From NCBI GenBank assembly GCA_947176285.1, contig CAMWQF010000205.1:1-5568 (forward strand): a DNA stretch of 5,568 nucleotides. Direction: 5' to 3'. The notes under the pieces are model-generated. The model saw only the letters and a program-made list of their open reading frames with translations. It made no database searches and had not been told where the DNA came from. Source of the DNA: an uncultured Porphyromonadaceae bacterium (lineage in GTDB: Bacteria > Bacteroidota > Bacteroidia > Bacteroidales > Muribaculaceae). A program made the position numbers and the translations under genes. Below are positions 1 through 5,568 of the stretch, in pieces (position 1 is the first letter of the stretch; each line of letters starts with the position of its first letter).

Positions 1-20
1 TGAGTGACGAAGTCAGGAGA

Positions 21-54
21 AAAAAAGAAAGTTGCATATGCAACTTTCTTTTTT
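21..54. terminator. Perfect palindromic, probably bidirectional intrinsic terminator
   Basis: The 34 bases form a perfect inverted repeat centred on GTTGCATATGCAAC (31-44), extended by AAAAAAGAAA on the left and TTTCTTTTTT on the right. Read on the minus strand, it follows the M64 peptidase directly and the descending arm ends in a run of T, as expected for a Rho-independent terminator. The peptidase stop codon (53-55) lies inside the outer arm. Read on the plus strand, the same fold also ends in a T run, so it could terminate a gene entering from the left. The G+C content of the stem is low, so its strength is uncertain. Confidence 0.8.
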
Positions 55-1384
55 ATTTACCGGTATAAAACTCGATTACTCTGCTGATTGCTCGTTCGCA
101 GACGGGGCAGAAAGTTGGATTATGATTGTCGCGCATCCTGCAGGTCTCAACCGGCCTATAAATTCCTTTTGACTTATAGCCGGCACCTTCAAATACTCCT
201 ACCACTACTTCCTTATTCTTATCCTTATTAGAAGAGTCCTTCATTCGGTCCTCACGTTTTCCTCCTTTGTCTGTCCATGGTGTTGGAATCTCTACCCCAG
301 GGGTCAGAAGATCTTTCCATTTAGAATCGAAGTCTATCAGGGTTGTGATATTCTCATGCCATGGCTCTATATCAAGCGGATAAGTGTCATCTTCTTCCTC
401 CGGATAAAAATACTCGTCAGCCAAACCACCGAAACTATGGCCGAATTCATGTACTGCCACAGGAAGTGTCATTATATTATCAGATGTGGCTATCTGATAG
501 CAATTGTAAATTCCACCACCTCCATATTCCGGAGTGTTGACAAGCACAAGTACATGCTCGTAAGGGATGCCTTCAAGTGCTTTATGCAATTTCCAAACTC
601 TAGGGGTAGTAAGGTAACGTGATGAATAAAATGTGCTGAAATGGGATTCAAATGCTGTGTCTTTCCATTGATTCTTCAGAGGAATACTGACGCCACTCTC
701 TTTAGAAGGGGTCATTACAGCCACAACATTTAATTTGTCTTTATTAGAAGCAAACGGTTCATAACTCAATATCTCTTCAGCAATCTCAGTCGCTTTGCTG
801 ATAAAGGAGTCCATTTCTTCTACCAAATATCCTTCCGCAAGAAAAGCGATGTCTATAGTCTCTTTCGGATCTCCTCCTTTATGAATATATGTATGAGGCA
901 AGGGATCCAAACCTCGAATAGCCACCAATTCATCATCCGGGCGGTAGCGATGAGTGATTCTTCCTATTTCTTCATGACGGTTGCTCCGAAGGCTAACGGT
1001 AATATCCGCTTCCTTTTTCGGGAGTGGCACAAGGAAGGAATTCTCAAATCCCATATTTTTCTCCTTTGCTTCCGGAGTATTTATCCATTCTTGAAAGAGA
1101 GTTGAGAAAGTGTTTCTATAAAGGGTGTCACCTGTCTGAGGATCTGTCACCATAATGGTTCCATTTCCAGCCACTGGCACATCCTTCAGTCGGAATCTTC
1201 TTCCTGCCCAACCGGATTGTTTCGACTGGGATTCCATCATAAGCTTTATTCCATCCGGACCACCTCCAAATATATAATCTACTCTCAGAGTGCTGTCACA
1301 GAAATGCTCAGTAAATTTAGCAGAATGCATACCTGACGACACCCCAAGCATAAACAAAGAAGCAAATATCCTATTCAATTTCAT
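53..1384 (-). CDS. Secreted M64 family (IgA peptidase type) zinc metallopeptidase
   Basis: This 443-residue protein is predicted to be an exported zinc endopeptidase. Residues 1-22 look like a Sec signal peptide: KLNR, then a hydrophobic stretch, with likely cleavage after HSA. There is no lipobox, so release into the periplasm or outside is more likely than lipid anchoring. Residues about 23-145 match the beta-rich N-terminal domain of M64 proteins, and about 155-441 the catalytic domain. The zinc motif HEFGH is at 312-316 (H312, E313, H316), followed by GGLADEY, where D323 or E324 may complete the site. The C-terminal CRMR (415-418) and FCPVC (425-429) cysteines are typical of the family. 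The family name comes from a Clostridium ramosum IgA protease; most Bacteroidales members have no proven substrate, so IgA cleavage is not established here. Residues 375-391 are a charged, lysine-rich stretch, probably a surface loop. The chosen start gives the signal peptide. The start is preceded by a tandem repeat tract rather than a normal leader. Confidence 0.9.
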   Translation of the reverse strand: MKLNRIFASLFMLGVSSGMHSAKFTEHFCDSTLRVDYIFGGGPDGIKLMMESQSKQSGWAGRRFRLKDVPVAGNGTIMVTDPQTGDTLYRNTFSTLFQEWINTPEAKEKNMGFENSFLVPLPKKEADITVSLRSNRHEEIGRITHRYRPDDELVAIRGLDPLPHTYIHKGGDPKETIDIAFLAEGYLVEEMDSFISKATEIAEEILSYEPFASNKDKLNVVAVMTPSKESGVSIPLKNQWKDTAFESHFSTFYSSRYLTTPRVWKLHKALEGIPYEHVLVLVNTPEYGGGGIYNCYQIATSDNIMTLPVAVHEFGHSFGGLADEYFYPEEEDDTYPLDIEPWHENITTLIDFDSKWKDLLTPGVEIPTPWTDKGGKREDRMKDSSNKDKNKEVVVGVFEGAGYKSKGIYRPVETCRMRDNHNPTFCPVCERAISRVIEFYTGK

Positions 1385-1388
1385 AGAT

Positions 1389-1456
1389 GGTTTAAGGTTT
1401 AAGGTTTAATGGTTTAAGGCTTAATGGTTTAATGGTTTAAGGTTTAATGGTTTAAA
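1389..1456. repeat. Nine-copy GGTTTAA(T) tandem repeat before the M64 peptidase
   Basis: Nine head-to-tail units of GGTTTAA or GGTTTAAT begin at 1389, 1396, 1403, 1411, 1418, 1426, 1434, 1441 and 1449. Only one unit has an internal substitution (GGCTTAAT at 1418). Alternating 7- and 8-base units give a partial 15-base higher-order period. On the minus strand the units read TTAAACC and stop four bases before the peptidase ATG, so they fill the positions where a ribosome would first bind. The tract is not an inverted repeat and does not form an obvious hairpin. Copy number could vary by slippage; whether that changes expression is unknown. Confidence 0.9.
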
Positions 1457-1462
1457 AGTTTG

Positions 1463-1483
1463 TCATTGATCATTGATCATTTA
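1463..1483. repeat. Three-copy 7-bp repeat TCATTGA overlapping the transporter stop codon
   Basis: TCATTGA occurs at 1463-1469 and 1470-1476, followed by the near copy TCATTTA at 1477-1483. The last three bases of the third copy are the reverse complement of the TAA stop of the EamA transporter. The array sits six bases from the unrelated GGTTTAA array and shares its seven-base period. Together the two arrays fill nearly all of the space between the two minus-strand genes. Confidence 0.75.
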
Positions 1484-2392
1484 TCTTTGCGGATTCGGCG
1501 CCGCCTTCGACATGGTGACAAGATATACACCGGTAAAAATCAATATTACAGCAAATACCTTCGGAATAGAAAAATGATCCATGCCAAGAATGACTCCCAC
1601 TATTGTTGCAACTATGGGCTGCACATAATTGTACATTCCCACTATTGTAGGGCGAAGGTTCTTCTGCCCTATCATTATGCATATATAGGCTAAATATGTA
1701 GCAAATACTACAATATATCCTATTCCAATCCATTCATTCATGGATATGGAACTCCAATTAGTCGACATTATGTATTTGATTGTAGACGGCAATCCGACTA
1801 TCGAAGCAGACAGGAACATCCATTTCATCAATGTGACAAGCGAATATTTCTTTATGAAATTCCGATACAAAGTTAGATAAAGTGCATATGAGAGTTGAGC
1901 CAACAACACTATGACATCTCCTAAAGCAGGATTATCTCCTCCAGAAATATTTCCCTTACCTCCTAGCACAAGAATTAAGGCACCTCCTGCTCCAAGAACT
2001 ATGCCCCCTGCTTTCTTAATGGTAATCGGTTCTTTAAGGAAAAGCCAAGCCAAAAGCATAACCCACATAGGCATTGTGGTAGTCACCAACGATGCCTCTC
2101 CGGGTGAAGTATAGCTCACTCCTATTATAAAGCACCCTTGATTAAGAAGGATACCAATCATTCCTGCTCCAAACAGTCGCAATTTATCCATTGCCGGCAC
2201 ATGCTCATGTGGAGTAAACAAAGATGTTATCCAAAAGAGAAGTGCAGCTCCGGCTATTCGGAAGTCAACCATTATTATAGGTGCTATCAGTCCTGACGCA
2301 AACACAAGTTTTGCTACCGGCGACATAAGTCCCCAGCAAACGTTTGCACCCAACATCGCCAGATGCCCCTTAAGATTAAAATCCTGCTTCAT
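1481..2392 (-). CDS. EamA-family (drug/metabolite transporter superfamily) inner-membrane protein
   Basis: This 303-residue protein has the usual length and layout of a two-repeat EamA transporter of the DMT superfamily. About ten hydrophobic helices can be seen near residues 9-31, 36-58, 70-91, 98-118, 127-145, 156-175, 186-207, 219-241, 248-270 and 276-294. They split into two EamA halves (about 9-143 and 157-293). Family-like features are SPGEASLV at 96-103, the PMW and FLKEPI segments (108-123) at the end of helix 4, and YNYVQPIVA (254-262) in helix 9. The second half ends that helix with LGMD where many relatives have a glutamate. Members export amino acids, nucleotide-related metabolites or toxic compounds; the substrate cannot be read from the sequence. 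The gene is divergent from xylB and lies 96 bases upstream of the M64 gene on the same strand. No rhamnose or xylose link is evident. Confidence 0.9.
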   Translation of the reverse strand: MKQDFNLKGHLAMLGANVCWGLMSPVAKLVFASGLIAPIIMVDFRIAGAALLFWITSLFTPHEHVPAMDKLRLFGAGMIGILLNQGCFIIGVSYTSPGEASLVTTTMPMWVMLLAWLFLKEPITIKKAGGIVLGAGGALILVLGGKGNISGGDNPALGDVIVLLAQLSYALYLTLYRNFIKKYSLVTLMKWMFLSASIVGLPSTIKYIMSTNWSSISMNEWIGIGYIVVFATYLAYICIMIGQKNLRPTIVGMYNYVQPIVATIVGVILGMDHFSIPKVFAVILIFTGVYLVTMSKAAPNPQR

Positions 2393-2455
2393 GAAGTTTT
2401 ATTATGTTCTTTTTTTGTTTACTTTTCTTCGTAAATTTATGAAACAACTTCTATG

Positions 2456-2487
2456 CAAAATTAATTATTTCCCCTGAGATTTGCAAA
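2456..2487 (-). promoter_or_regulatory. Bacteroidota-type promoter for the EamA transporter
   Basis: Read on the minus strand, TTTG (plus-strand CAAA at 2484-2487) and TAATTTTG (plus-strand CAAAATTA at 2456-2463) match the -33 and TAnnTTTG -7 elements of the primary sigma factor of Bacteroides. The 20-base spacing is typical. Transcription would start near 2450, giving a leader of roughly 55-60 bases. No Shine-Dalgarno sequence precedes the ATG at 2392, as is usual in this phylum. Confidence 0.65.
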
Positions 2488-2488
2488 A

Positions 2489-2498
2489 ATATGCATAT
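2489..2498. promoter_or_regulatory. ATATGCATAT palindrome, possible operator
   Basis: A perfect ten-base palindrome lies directly upstream of the transporter -33 element and about 46 bases upstream of the xylB -33 element. This is a plausible place for a regulator acting on either promoter. In an A+T-rich spacer a palindrome of this size can arise by chance, and no regulator gene is nearby, so this is only a candidate. Confidence 0.2.
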
Positions 2499-2544
2499 GC
2501 CATTCCTTAGAAAAATAAAAAAATATAGTTTTGTGAAAAAAATT

Positions 2545-2574
2545 TTTGTAAGTCCGAATTATTTATTAATTTTG
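2545..2574 (+). promoter_or_regulatory. Bacteroidota-type promoter for the xylBA operon
   Basis: TTTG at 2545-2548 and TAATTTTG at 2567-2574, separated by 18 bases, match the -33 and -7 elements of Bacteroides promoters. The -7 octamer is identical to that of the divergent transporter promoter. Transcription would begin near 2580, leaving an A-rich leader of about 65-70 bases before the xylB ATG. This leader holds a small inverted repeat, CCCTAAAGGG (2587-2596), whose two-base loop is too tight for a stable hairpin. A second -7-like octamer, TAGTTTTG, lies at 2526-2533 but has no matching -33 element. Confidence 0.65.
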
Positions 2575-2647
2575 TAGCCAAAGAGACCCTAAAGGGCAAT
2601 AAGCAAAAGACAATACCATAATATATATACCAAAAACACGACATCAA

Positions 2648-4135
2648 ATGTACTTATTAGGTTACGACATAGGTACTTCCTCAGTTAAGGCAAGTATCGT
2701 TGACGCCGAAAGTGGAAAATGTGTGGCTACTGATTTCTTTCCGAAATCTGAAGCCCCTATAAAAGCTCTCAAACCGGGATGGGCTGAACAGAATCCCGAA
2801 AACTGGTGGGAGTATATTAAAGAGGTGACAAAGAGTGTTCTTAATATCTCTAAAGTTAACCCCGCTGACATTAAGGCAATCGGTTTTTCATTCCAAATGC
2901 ATGGTCTCGTATGTATCGACAAAGACCGCAATCTTCTTCGTGACGCTATCATCTGGTGTGACTCCCGCGCTGTGCCTTACGGTAAGAAAGCCTTCGAGGA
3001 TCTTGGTGAAGAGAAGTGTCTGACCCATCTTCTTAACTCTCCGGGTAACTTCACAGCCGCAAAACTTGCTTGGGTGAAAGAAAACGAACCAGAAGTGTTT
3101 GAAAAGATCTATAAGATCATGCTCCCGGCAGACTACATTGCTATGAAGATGACCGGCGAAATTTGCACAACTCCTGAAGGAATATCAAACTATGTGCTTT
3201 GGGATTTCAAAGAGAATGCCCCGGCTAAATTCTTGATGGACTACTTCGGTTTCGATATGGAAATCCTTCCTGAAGTAAAACCTACTTTCAGCATACAGGG
3301 ACGACTTCTCCCGGAGCCGGCTAAGGAACTTGGACTCGAACCCGGTACACCCATTACATATCGTGCCGGTGACCAACCTAACAATGCACTCAGCCTTAAC
3401 GTATTCAATCCAGGTGAAATTGCTGCTACAGGCGGCACTTCAGGCGTAGTGTATGCTGTCAACGGCAAAATCGACTGCGATCCTAAGTCAAGAGTCAACT
3501 GCTTTGCACATGTAAATCACACTGCCGAACAGCCTAGAGTAGGTGTGCTCACATGCATCAACGGAACAGGTATACTCAATAGTTGGATCAAGCGCAATAT
3601 TGCAGATCTCGGTATGAGTTATGATGATATGAACCGTATGGCAGAGTCCGTTCCTGTTGGTGCTGAAGGCGTAAGTATCATTCCATTCGGAAATGGTGCT
3701 GAACGTATTCTTCAGAATAAGGAAACCGGTTGCTCAATATTCGGAATTAACTTCAATATCCATAATAAAGCGCATCTGATGCGTGCTGCTCAAGAAGGAA
3801 TAGTGTTCTCTTTCATGTATGGTATTGAAATCACAGAGGCTATGGGGCTAAAGGTTGACACTATACATGCCGGACATGCCAACATGTTCCTCAGCCCGCT
3901 CTTCCGTGAAACTCTCGCTGCAGTGAGTGGGGCGACTATCAAACTCTACGAGACTGACGGCAGCGTTGGTGCAGCAAAAGGTGCAGGTATTGGAGCCGGA
4001 ATTTACAAGGATAACAATGAGGCATTCGCAACCCTCAAGAAAATCACAGAGATTACTCCTCCGGCTGACCGCGAGCCATATCTGAAAGCCTATAAGCTTT
4101 GGAAGGAAAGACTCAATCTCATCCACAAAGATTGA
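2648..4135 (+). CDS. xylB: Xylulokinase (FGGY family carbohydrate kinase)
   Basis: The enzyme phosphorylates D-xylulose with ATP to D-xylulose 5-phosphate in the cytoplasm, the second step of xylose catabolism. Its 495 residues fit the family. The FGGY N-terminal domain covers about 1-247 and the C-terminal domain about 256-450. Visible motifs are the phosphate-binding loop DIGTSS (7-12), QMHG (83-86) and WCDSR (103-107), which are sugar-contacting regions in known xylulokinases, the likely catalytic base D241 in GDQPNNA, the nucleotide-binding TGGTSG (261-266), and DGSVGAAKGAG (437-447). The usual glycine-rich GGGA-type adenine-binding segment is replaced by HAGHANMF (408-415), a form I associate with the Bacteroidota branch. 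The start at 2648 puts the phosphate loop at the expected distance from the N terminus. It is the first gene of the operon, with xylA 103 bases downstream. The xylA neighbour favours xylulose over other FGGY substrates. Confidence 0.95.
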   Translation: MYLLGYDIGTSSVKASIVDAESGKCVATDFFPKSEAPIKALKPGWAEQNPENWWEYIKEVTKSVLNISKVNPADIKAIGFSFQMHGLVCIDKDRNLLRDAIIWCDSRAVPYGKKAFEDLGEEKCLTHLLNSPGNFTAAKLAWVKENEPEVFEKIYKIMLPADYIAMKMTGEICTTPEGISNYVLWDFKENAPAKFLMDYFGFDMEILPEVKPTFSIQGRLLPEPAKELGLEPGTPITYRAGDQPNNALSLNVFNPGEIAATGGTSGVVYAVNGKIDCDPKSRVNCFAHVNHTAEQPRVGVLTCINGTGILNSWIKRNIADLGMSYDDMNRMAESVPVGAEGVSIIPFGNGAERILQNKETGCSIFGINFNIHNKAHLMRAAQEGIVFSFMYGIEITEAMGLKVDTIHAGHANMFLSPLFRETLAAVSGATIKLYETDGSVGAAKGAGIGAGIYKDNNEAFATLKKITEITPPADREPYLKAYKLWKERLNLIHKD

Positions 4136-4145
4136 CTCAATTTAT

Positions 4146-4190
4146 AATTAGTCCAATTAGGCTAATTTGACCAATTATCCTAATTGGACC
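4146..4190 (+). repeat. Five-unit 9-bp iterated repeat between xylB and xylA
   Basis: AATT recurs at exact nine-base steps: 4146, 4155, 4164, 4173 and 4182. The five units are AATTAGTCC, AATTAGGCT, AATTTGACC, AATTATCCT and AATTGGACC, giving an approximate consensus AATTAGNCC. The array begins 11 bases after the xylB stop codon. The units are degenerate, so this is either an old array or one shaped by selection; substitutions in units 4 and 5 make the array self-complementary (see the overlapping hairpin). Confidence 0.75.
4151..4189 (+). promoter_or_regulatory. Long intercistronic hairpin between xylB and xylA
   Basis: GTCCAATTAGG (4151-4161) pairs perfectly with CCTAATTGGAC (4179-4189). After one C-T mismatch, TAATT (4163-4167) pairs with AATTA (4173-4177), leaving the five-base loop TGACC. 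The arms therefore span 17 positions with one mismatch. No T run follows on the plus strand (the next bases are CCTATAAAAG), so it is not a standard intrinsic terminator. It could protect or define an mRNA end, for example stabilising a xylA transcript after cleavage, or act as an operator. CCAATTA at 4171-4177 could also pair with TAATTGG at 4181-4187, giving a smaller, mutually exclusive hairpin. Confidence 0.7.
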
Positions 4191-4238
4191 TATAAAAGTA
4201 AAAGAAAACTACAATAACCTAAATAAATTAATACAACA
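4191..4238 (+). promoter_or_regulatory. A-rich unstructured leader of xylA
   Basis: The bases between the hairpin and the xylA ATG are dominated by A, with only two G residues and no Shine-Dalgarno motif. Leaders of this kind go with efficient translation initiation in Bacteroidota, whose ribosomes rely little on Shine-Dalgarno pairing. There is no TTTG plus TAnnTTTG pair here, so xylA probably depends on the promoter upstream of xylB. Confidence 0.45.
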
Positions 4239-5555
4239 ATGGCACAGAAAGAATACTTTCCTGGCATAGGAAAAATCAAATTCGAGGGCACTTCAAGCTA
4301 CAATCCCCTCGCCTATCGTTACTATGACGCTGAAAAGCTCATCCTTGGCAAGCCAATGAAAGAATGGCTCAAGTTTGCTATGGCTTGGTGGCACACTCTT
4401 TGCGCTGAAGGTGGCGATCAGTTCGGCGGTGGAACTAAGAAATTCCCTTGGAACGAAGGTGCAACTGCTGTTGAACGCGCTAAGAACAAAGTTGATGCCG
4501 GTTTCGAAATCATGGATAAACTTGGTGTAGAATATTTCTGCTTCCACGATGTTGACCTCGTAGACGAAGGTAATTCTGTTGAAGAATATGAAGCTAACCT
4601 CAAAGAAGTGGTTGCTTACATCAAGCAGAAAATGCAAGGCACTAACATCAAGAATCTCTGGGGAACAGCCAACGTATTTGGAAATGGCCGCTATATGAAC
4701 GGTGCTGCTACAAATCCTGACTTCGATGTTGTTGCTCGCGCAGCTGTTCAAATCAAGAACGCTATCGATGCTACTATCGAACTCGGTGGTCAGAACTACG
4801 TATTCTGGGGTGGTCGTGAAGGCTATATGAGCCTCCTCAACACTGATCAGAAGCGTGAAAAAGAACACCTCGCTACTATGCTTACAATGGCTCGCGACTA
4901 CGCTCGCAGCAAAGGCTTTACAGGAACATTCCTCATCGAACCGAAGCCAATGGAGCCAAGCAAGCATCAGTATGACGTCGACACAGAAACTGTAATCGGC
5001 TTCCTTAAAGCTCACGGTCTTGAAAAAGACTTCAAAGTAAATATCGAGGTTAACCACGCTACTCTCGCAGGCCACACTTTCGAACATGAACTCGCAGTGG
5101 CTGTTGACAATGGTATGCTTGGCTCAATCGACGCTAACCGTGGTGACTACCAGAATGGCTGGGATACTGACCAGTTCCCAATTGACAACTATGAGCTCAC
5201 TCAGGCTATGATGCAAATCATCCGCAATGGTGGCCTCGGCAATGGCGGTACTAACTTCGACGCTAAGACTCGTCGTAACTCAACTGACCTTGAAGATATC
5301 TTCATCGCTCACATCGCAGGTATGGACGCTATGGCTCGTGCTCTTGAATGCGCTGCTAACGTTCTAGAGAAATCACCTTACAAGAAGATGCTTGCTGACC
5401 GCTACTCTTCTTTCGATGGCGGCAAGGGTAAGGAATTTGAAGAAGGCAAACTTACTCTCGAACAACTTGCTGAAATCGGTCGCGAAGTTGGCGAACCTGC
5501 TCAGACTTCAGGCAAGCAGGAACTCTACGAAGCTATCATCAATATGTATGCTTAA
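4239..5555 (+). CDS. xylA: Xylose isomerase, class II
   Basis: The enzyme converts D-xylose to D-xylulose in the cytoplasm using two divalent metal ions, the first step of the bacterial isomerase pathway. The 438 residues match the roughly 440-residue class II type. All expected active-site residues are present, two positions later than in E. coli XylA: H103 and D106 in FHDVD, E234 and K236 in IEPKP, E270 and H273 in NIEVNHATLAGH, D298 in SIDANRGD, D309 and D311 in GWDTDQFP, and D341 in NFDAKTRR. The motifs WWHT (50-53) and VFWGGREGY (188-196) also fit. Long stretches resemble the Piromyces enzyme, which is thought to derive from Bacteroidota by horizontal transfer. Most alanine codons are GCT, unlike the mixed use in xylB, which suggests high expression. 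The gene follows xylB on the same strand. The window ends 13 bases after the stop codon, so the next gene is not visible. Confidence 0.98.
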   Translation: MAQKEYFPGIGKIKFEGTSSYNPLAYRYYDAEKLILGKPMKEWLKFAMAWWHTLCAEGGDQFGGGTKKFPWNEGATAVERAKNKVDAGFEIMDKLGVEYFCFHDVDLVDEGNSVEEYEANLKEVVAYIKQKMQGTNIKNLWGTANVFGNGRYMNGAATNPDFDVVARAAVQIKNAIDATIELGGQNYVFWGGREGYMSLLNTDQKREKEHLATMLTMARDYARSKGFTGTFLIEPKPMEPSKHQYDVDTETVIGFLKAHGLEKDFKVNIEVNHATLAGHTFEHELAVAVDNGMLGSIDANRGDYQNGWDTDQFPIDNYELTQAMMQIIRNGGLGNGGTNFDAKTRRNSTDLEDIFIAHIAGMDAMARALECAANVLEKSPYKKMLADRYSSFDGGKGKEFEEGKLTLEQLAEIGREVGEPAQTSGKQELYEAIINMYA

Positions 5556-5568
5556 TCAAAATGATAAA

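Noticed and set aside
1..20. End of an upstream plus-strand gene, with TGA at 1-3 or 5-7
   Set aside because: The location before a bidirectional terminator is suggestive, but twenty bases are too few to support a coding call.
1389..1456. CRISPR array or telomere-like sequence
   Set aside because: The units are 7-8 bases with no spacers, which excludes CRISPR. The likeness to plant-type telomere repeats is superficial, since the tract is short, internal and lacks the GGG run.
1470..1733. 87-codon minus-strand frame over the end of the transporter gene
   Set aside because: It overlaps the hydrophobic C-terminal EamA repeat in another frame and is cysteine- and histidine-rich without pattern, as expected of a shadow frame.
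2662..2952. 96-codon open frame antisense to the start of xylB
   Set aside because: It is fully covered by the conserved N-terminal domain of XylB and shows no family features.
4163..4168. TAATTTG within the repeat as a possible xylA -7 promoter element
   Set aside because: It has one rather than two bases between TA and TTTG, lies in the hairpin, and has no TTTG element at the right distance upstream.
4151..4189. Rho-independent terminator between xylB and xylA
   Set aside because: The stem is good but no T run follows on the plus strand, and termination here would cut off xylA, for which no separate promoter was found.
4293..5087. 264-codon open frame antisense to xylA
   Set aside because: It lies wholly inside the well-supported xylA gene. 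The strong GCT and similar codon bias of xylA removes antisense stop codons, and the translation has no recognisable domain.
5561..5568. ATG at 5561 as the start of a downstream gene such as a xylose symporter
   Set aside because: Only eight bases remain in the window, so neither the frame nor the product can be judged.

Overview
The window looks like a chromosomal segment from a Bacteroidales bacterium (phylum Bacteroidota). The family could be Bacteroidaceae, Muribaculaceae or a relative; the sequence does not decide it. The evidence is: start codons preceded by A-rich leaders without Shine-Dalgarno sequences; promoter elements of the Bacteroidota type (TTTG near -33, TAnnTTTG near -7) on both strands; a secreted M64 'IgA peptidase' family protein, common in gut Bacteroidales; and XylB and XylA proteins of the Bacteroidota type, with XylA closely resembling the class II isomerases of Bacteroides and the anaerobic fungus Piromyces.

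Layout: bases 21-54 are a perfect palindrome acting as a terminator. Bases 53-1384 (minus) encode a secreted M64 zinc metallopeptidase. Bases 1385-1483 are almost entirely two adjacent arrays of short tandem repeats. Bases 1481-2392 (minus) encode a ten-helix EamA/DMT inner-membrane transporter. Bases 2393-2647 are a divergent promoter region. Bases 2648-4135 (plus) encode xylulokinase XylB. Bases 4136-4238 hold a 9-bp iterated repeat that also folds into a long hairpin. Bases 4239-5555 (plus) encode xylose isomerase XylA.

The two plus-strand genes form a D-xylose catabolic operon: XylA turns D-xylose into D-xylulose, and XylB phosphorylates it to D-xylulose 5-phosphate for the pentose phosphate pathway. 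The codon bias of xylA (mostly GCT for alanine), its A-rich leader and the hairpin before it suggest that XylA is made in larger amounts than XylB. No xylose regulator or transporter gene lies in the window; a symporter may follow xylA. The two minus-strand genes have no evident functional link to xylose and may form one transcript, since no terminator or consensus promoter was found between them.

I see no evidence of a wholly new multi-gene system. The most unusual structures are the short-period tandem arrays (7/8, 7 and 9 bp) that fill both gaps between co-oriented genes, one of them abutting the start of a secreted-protein gene.
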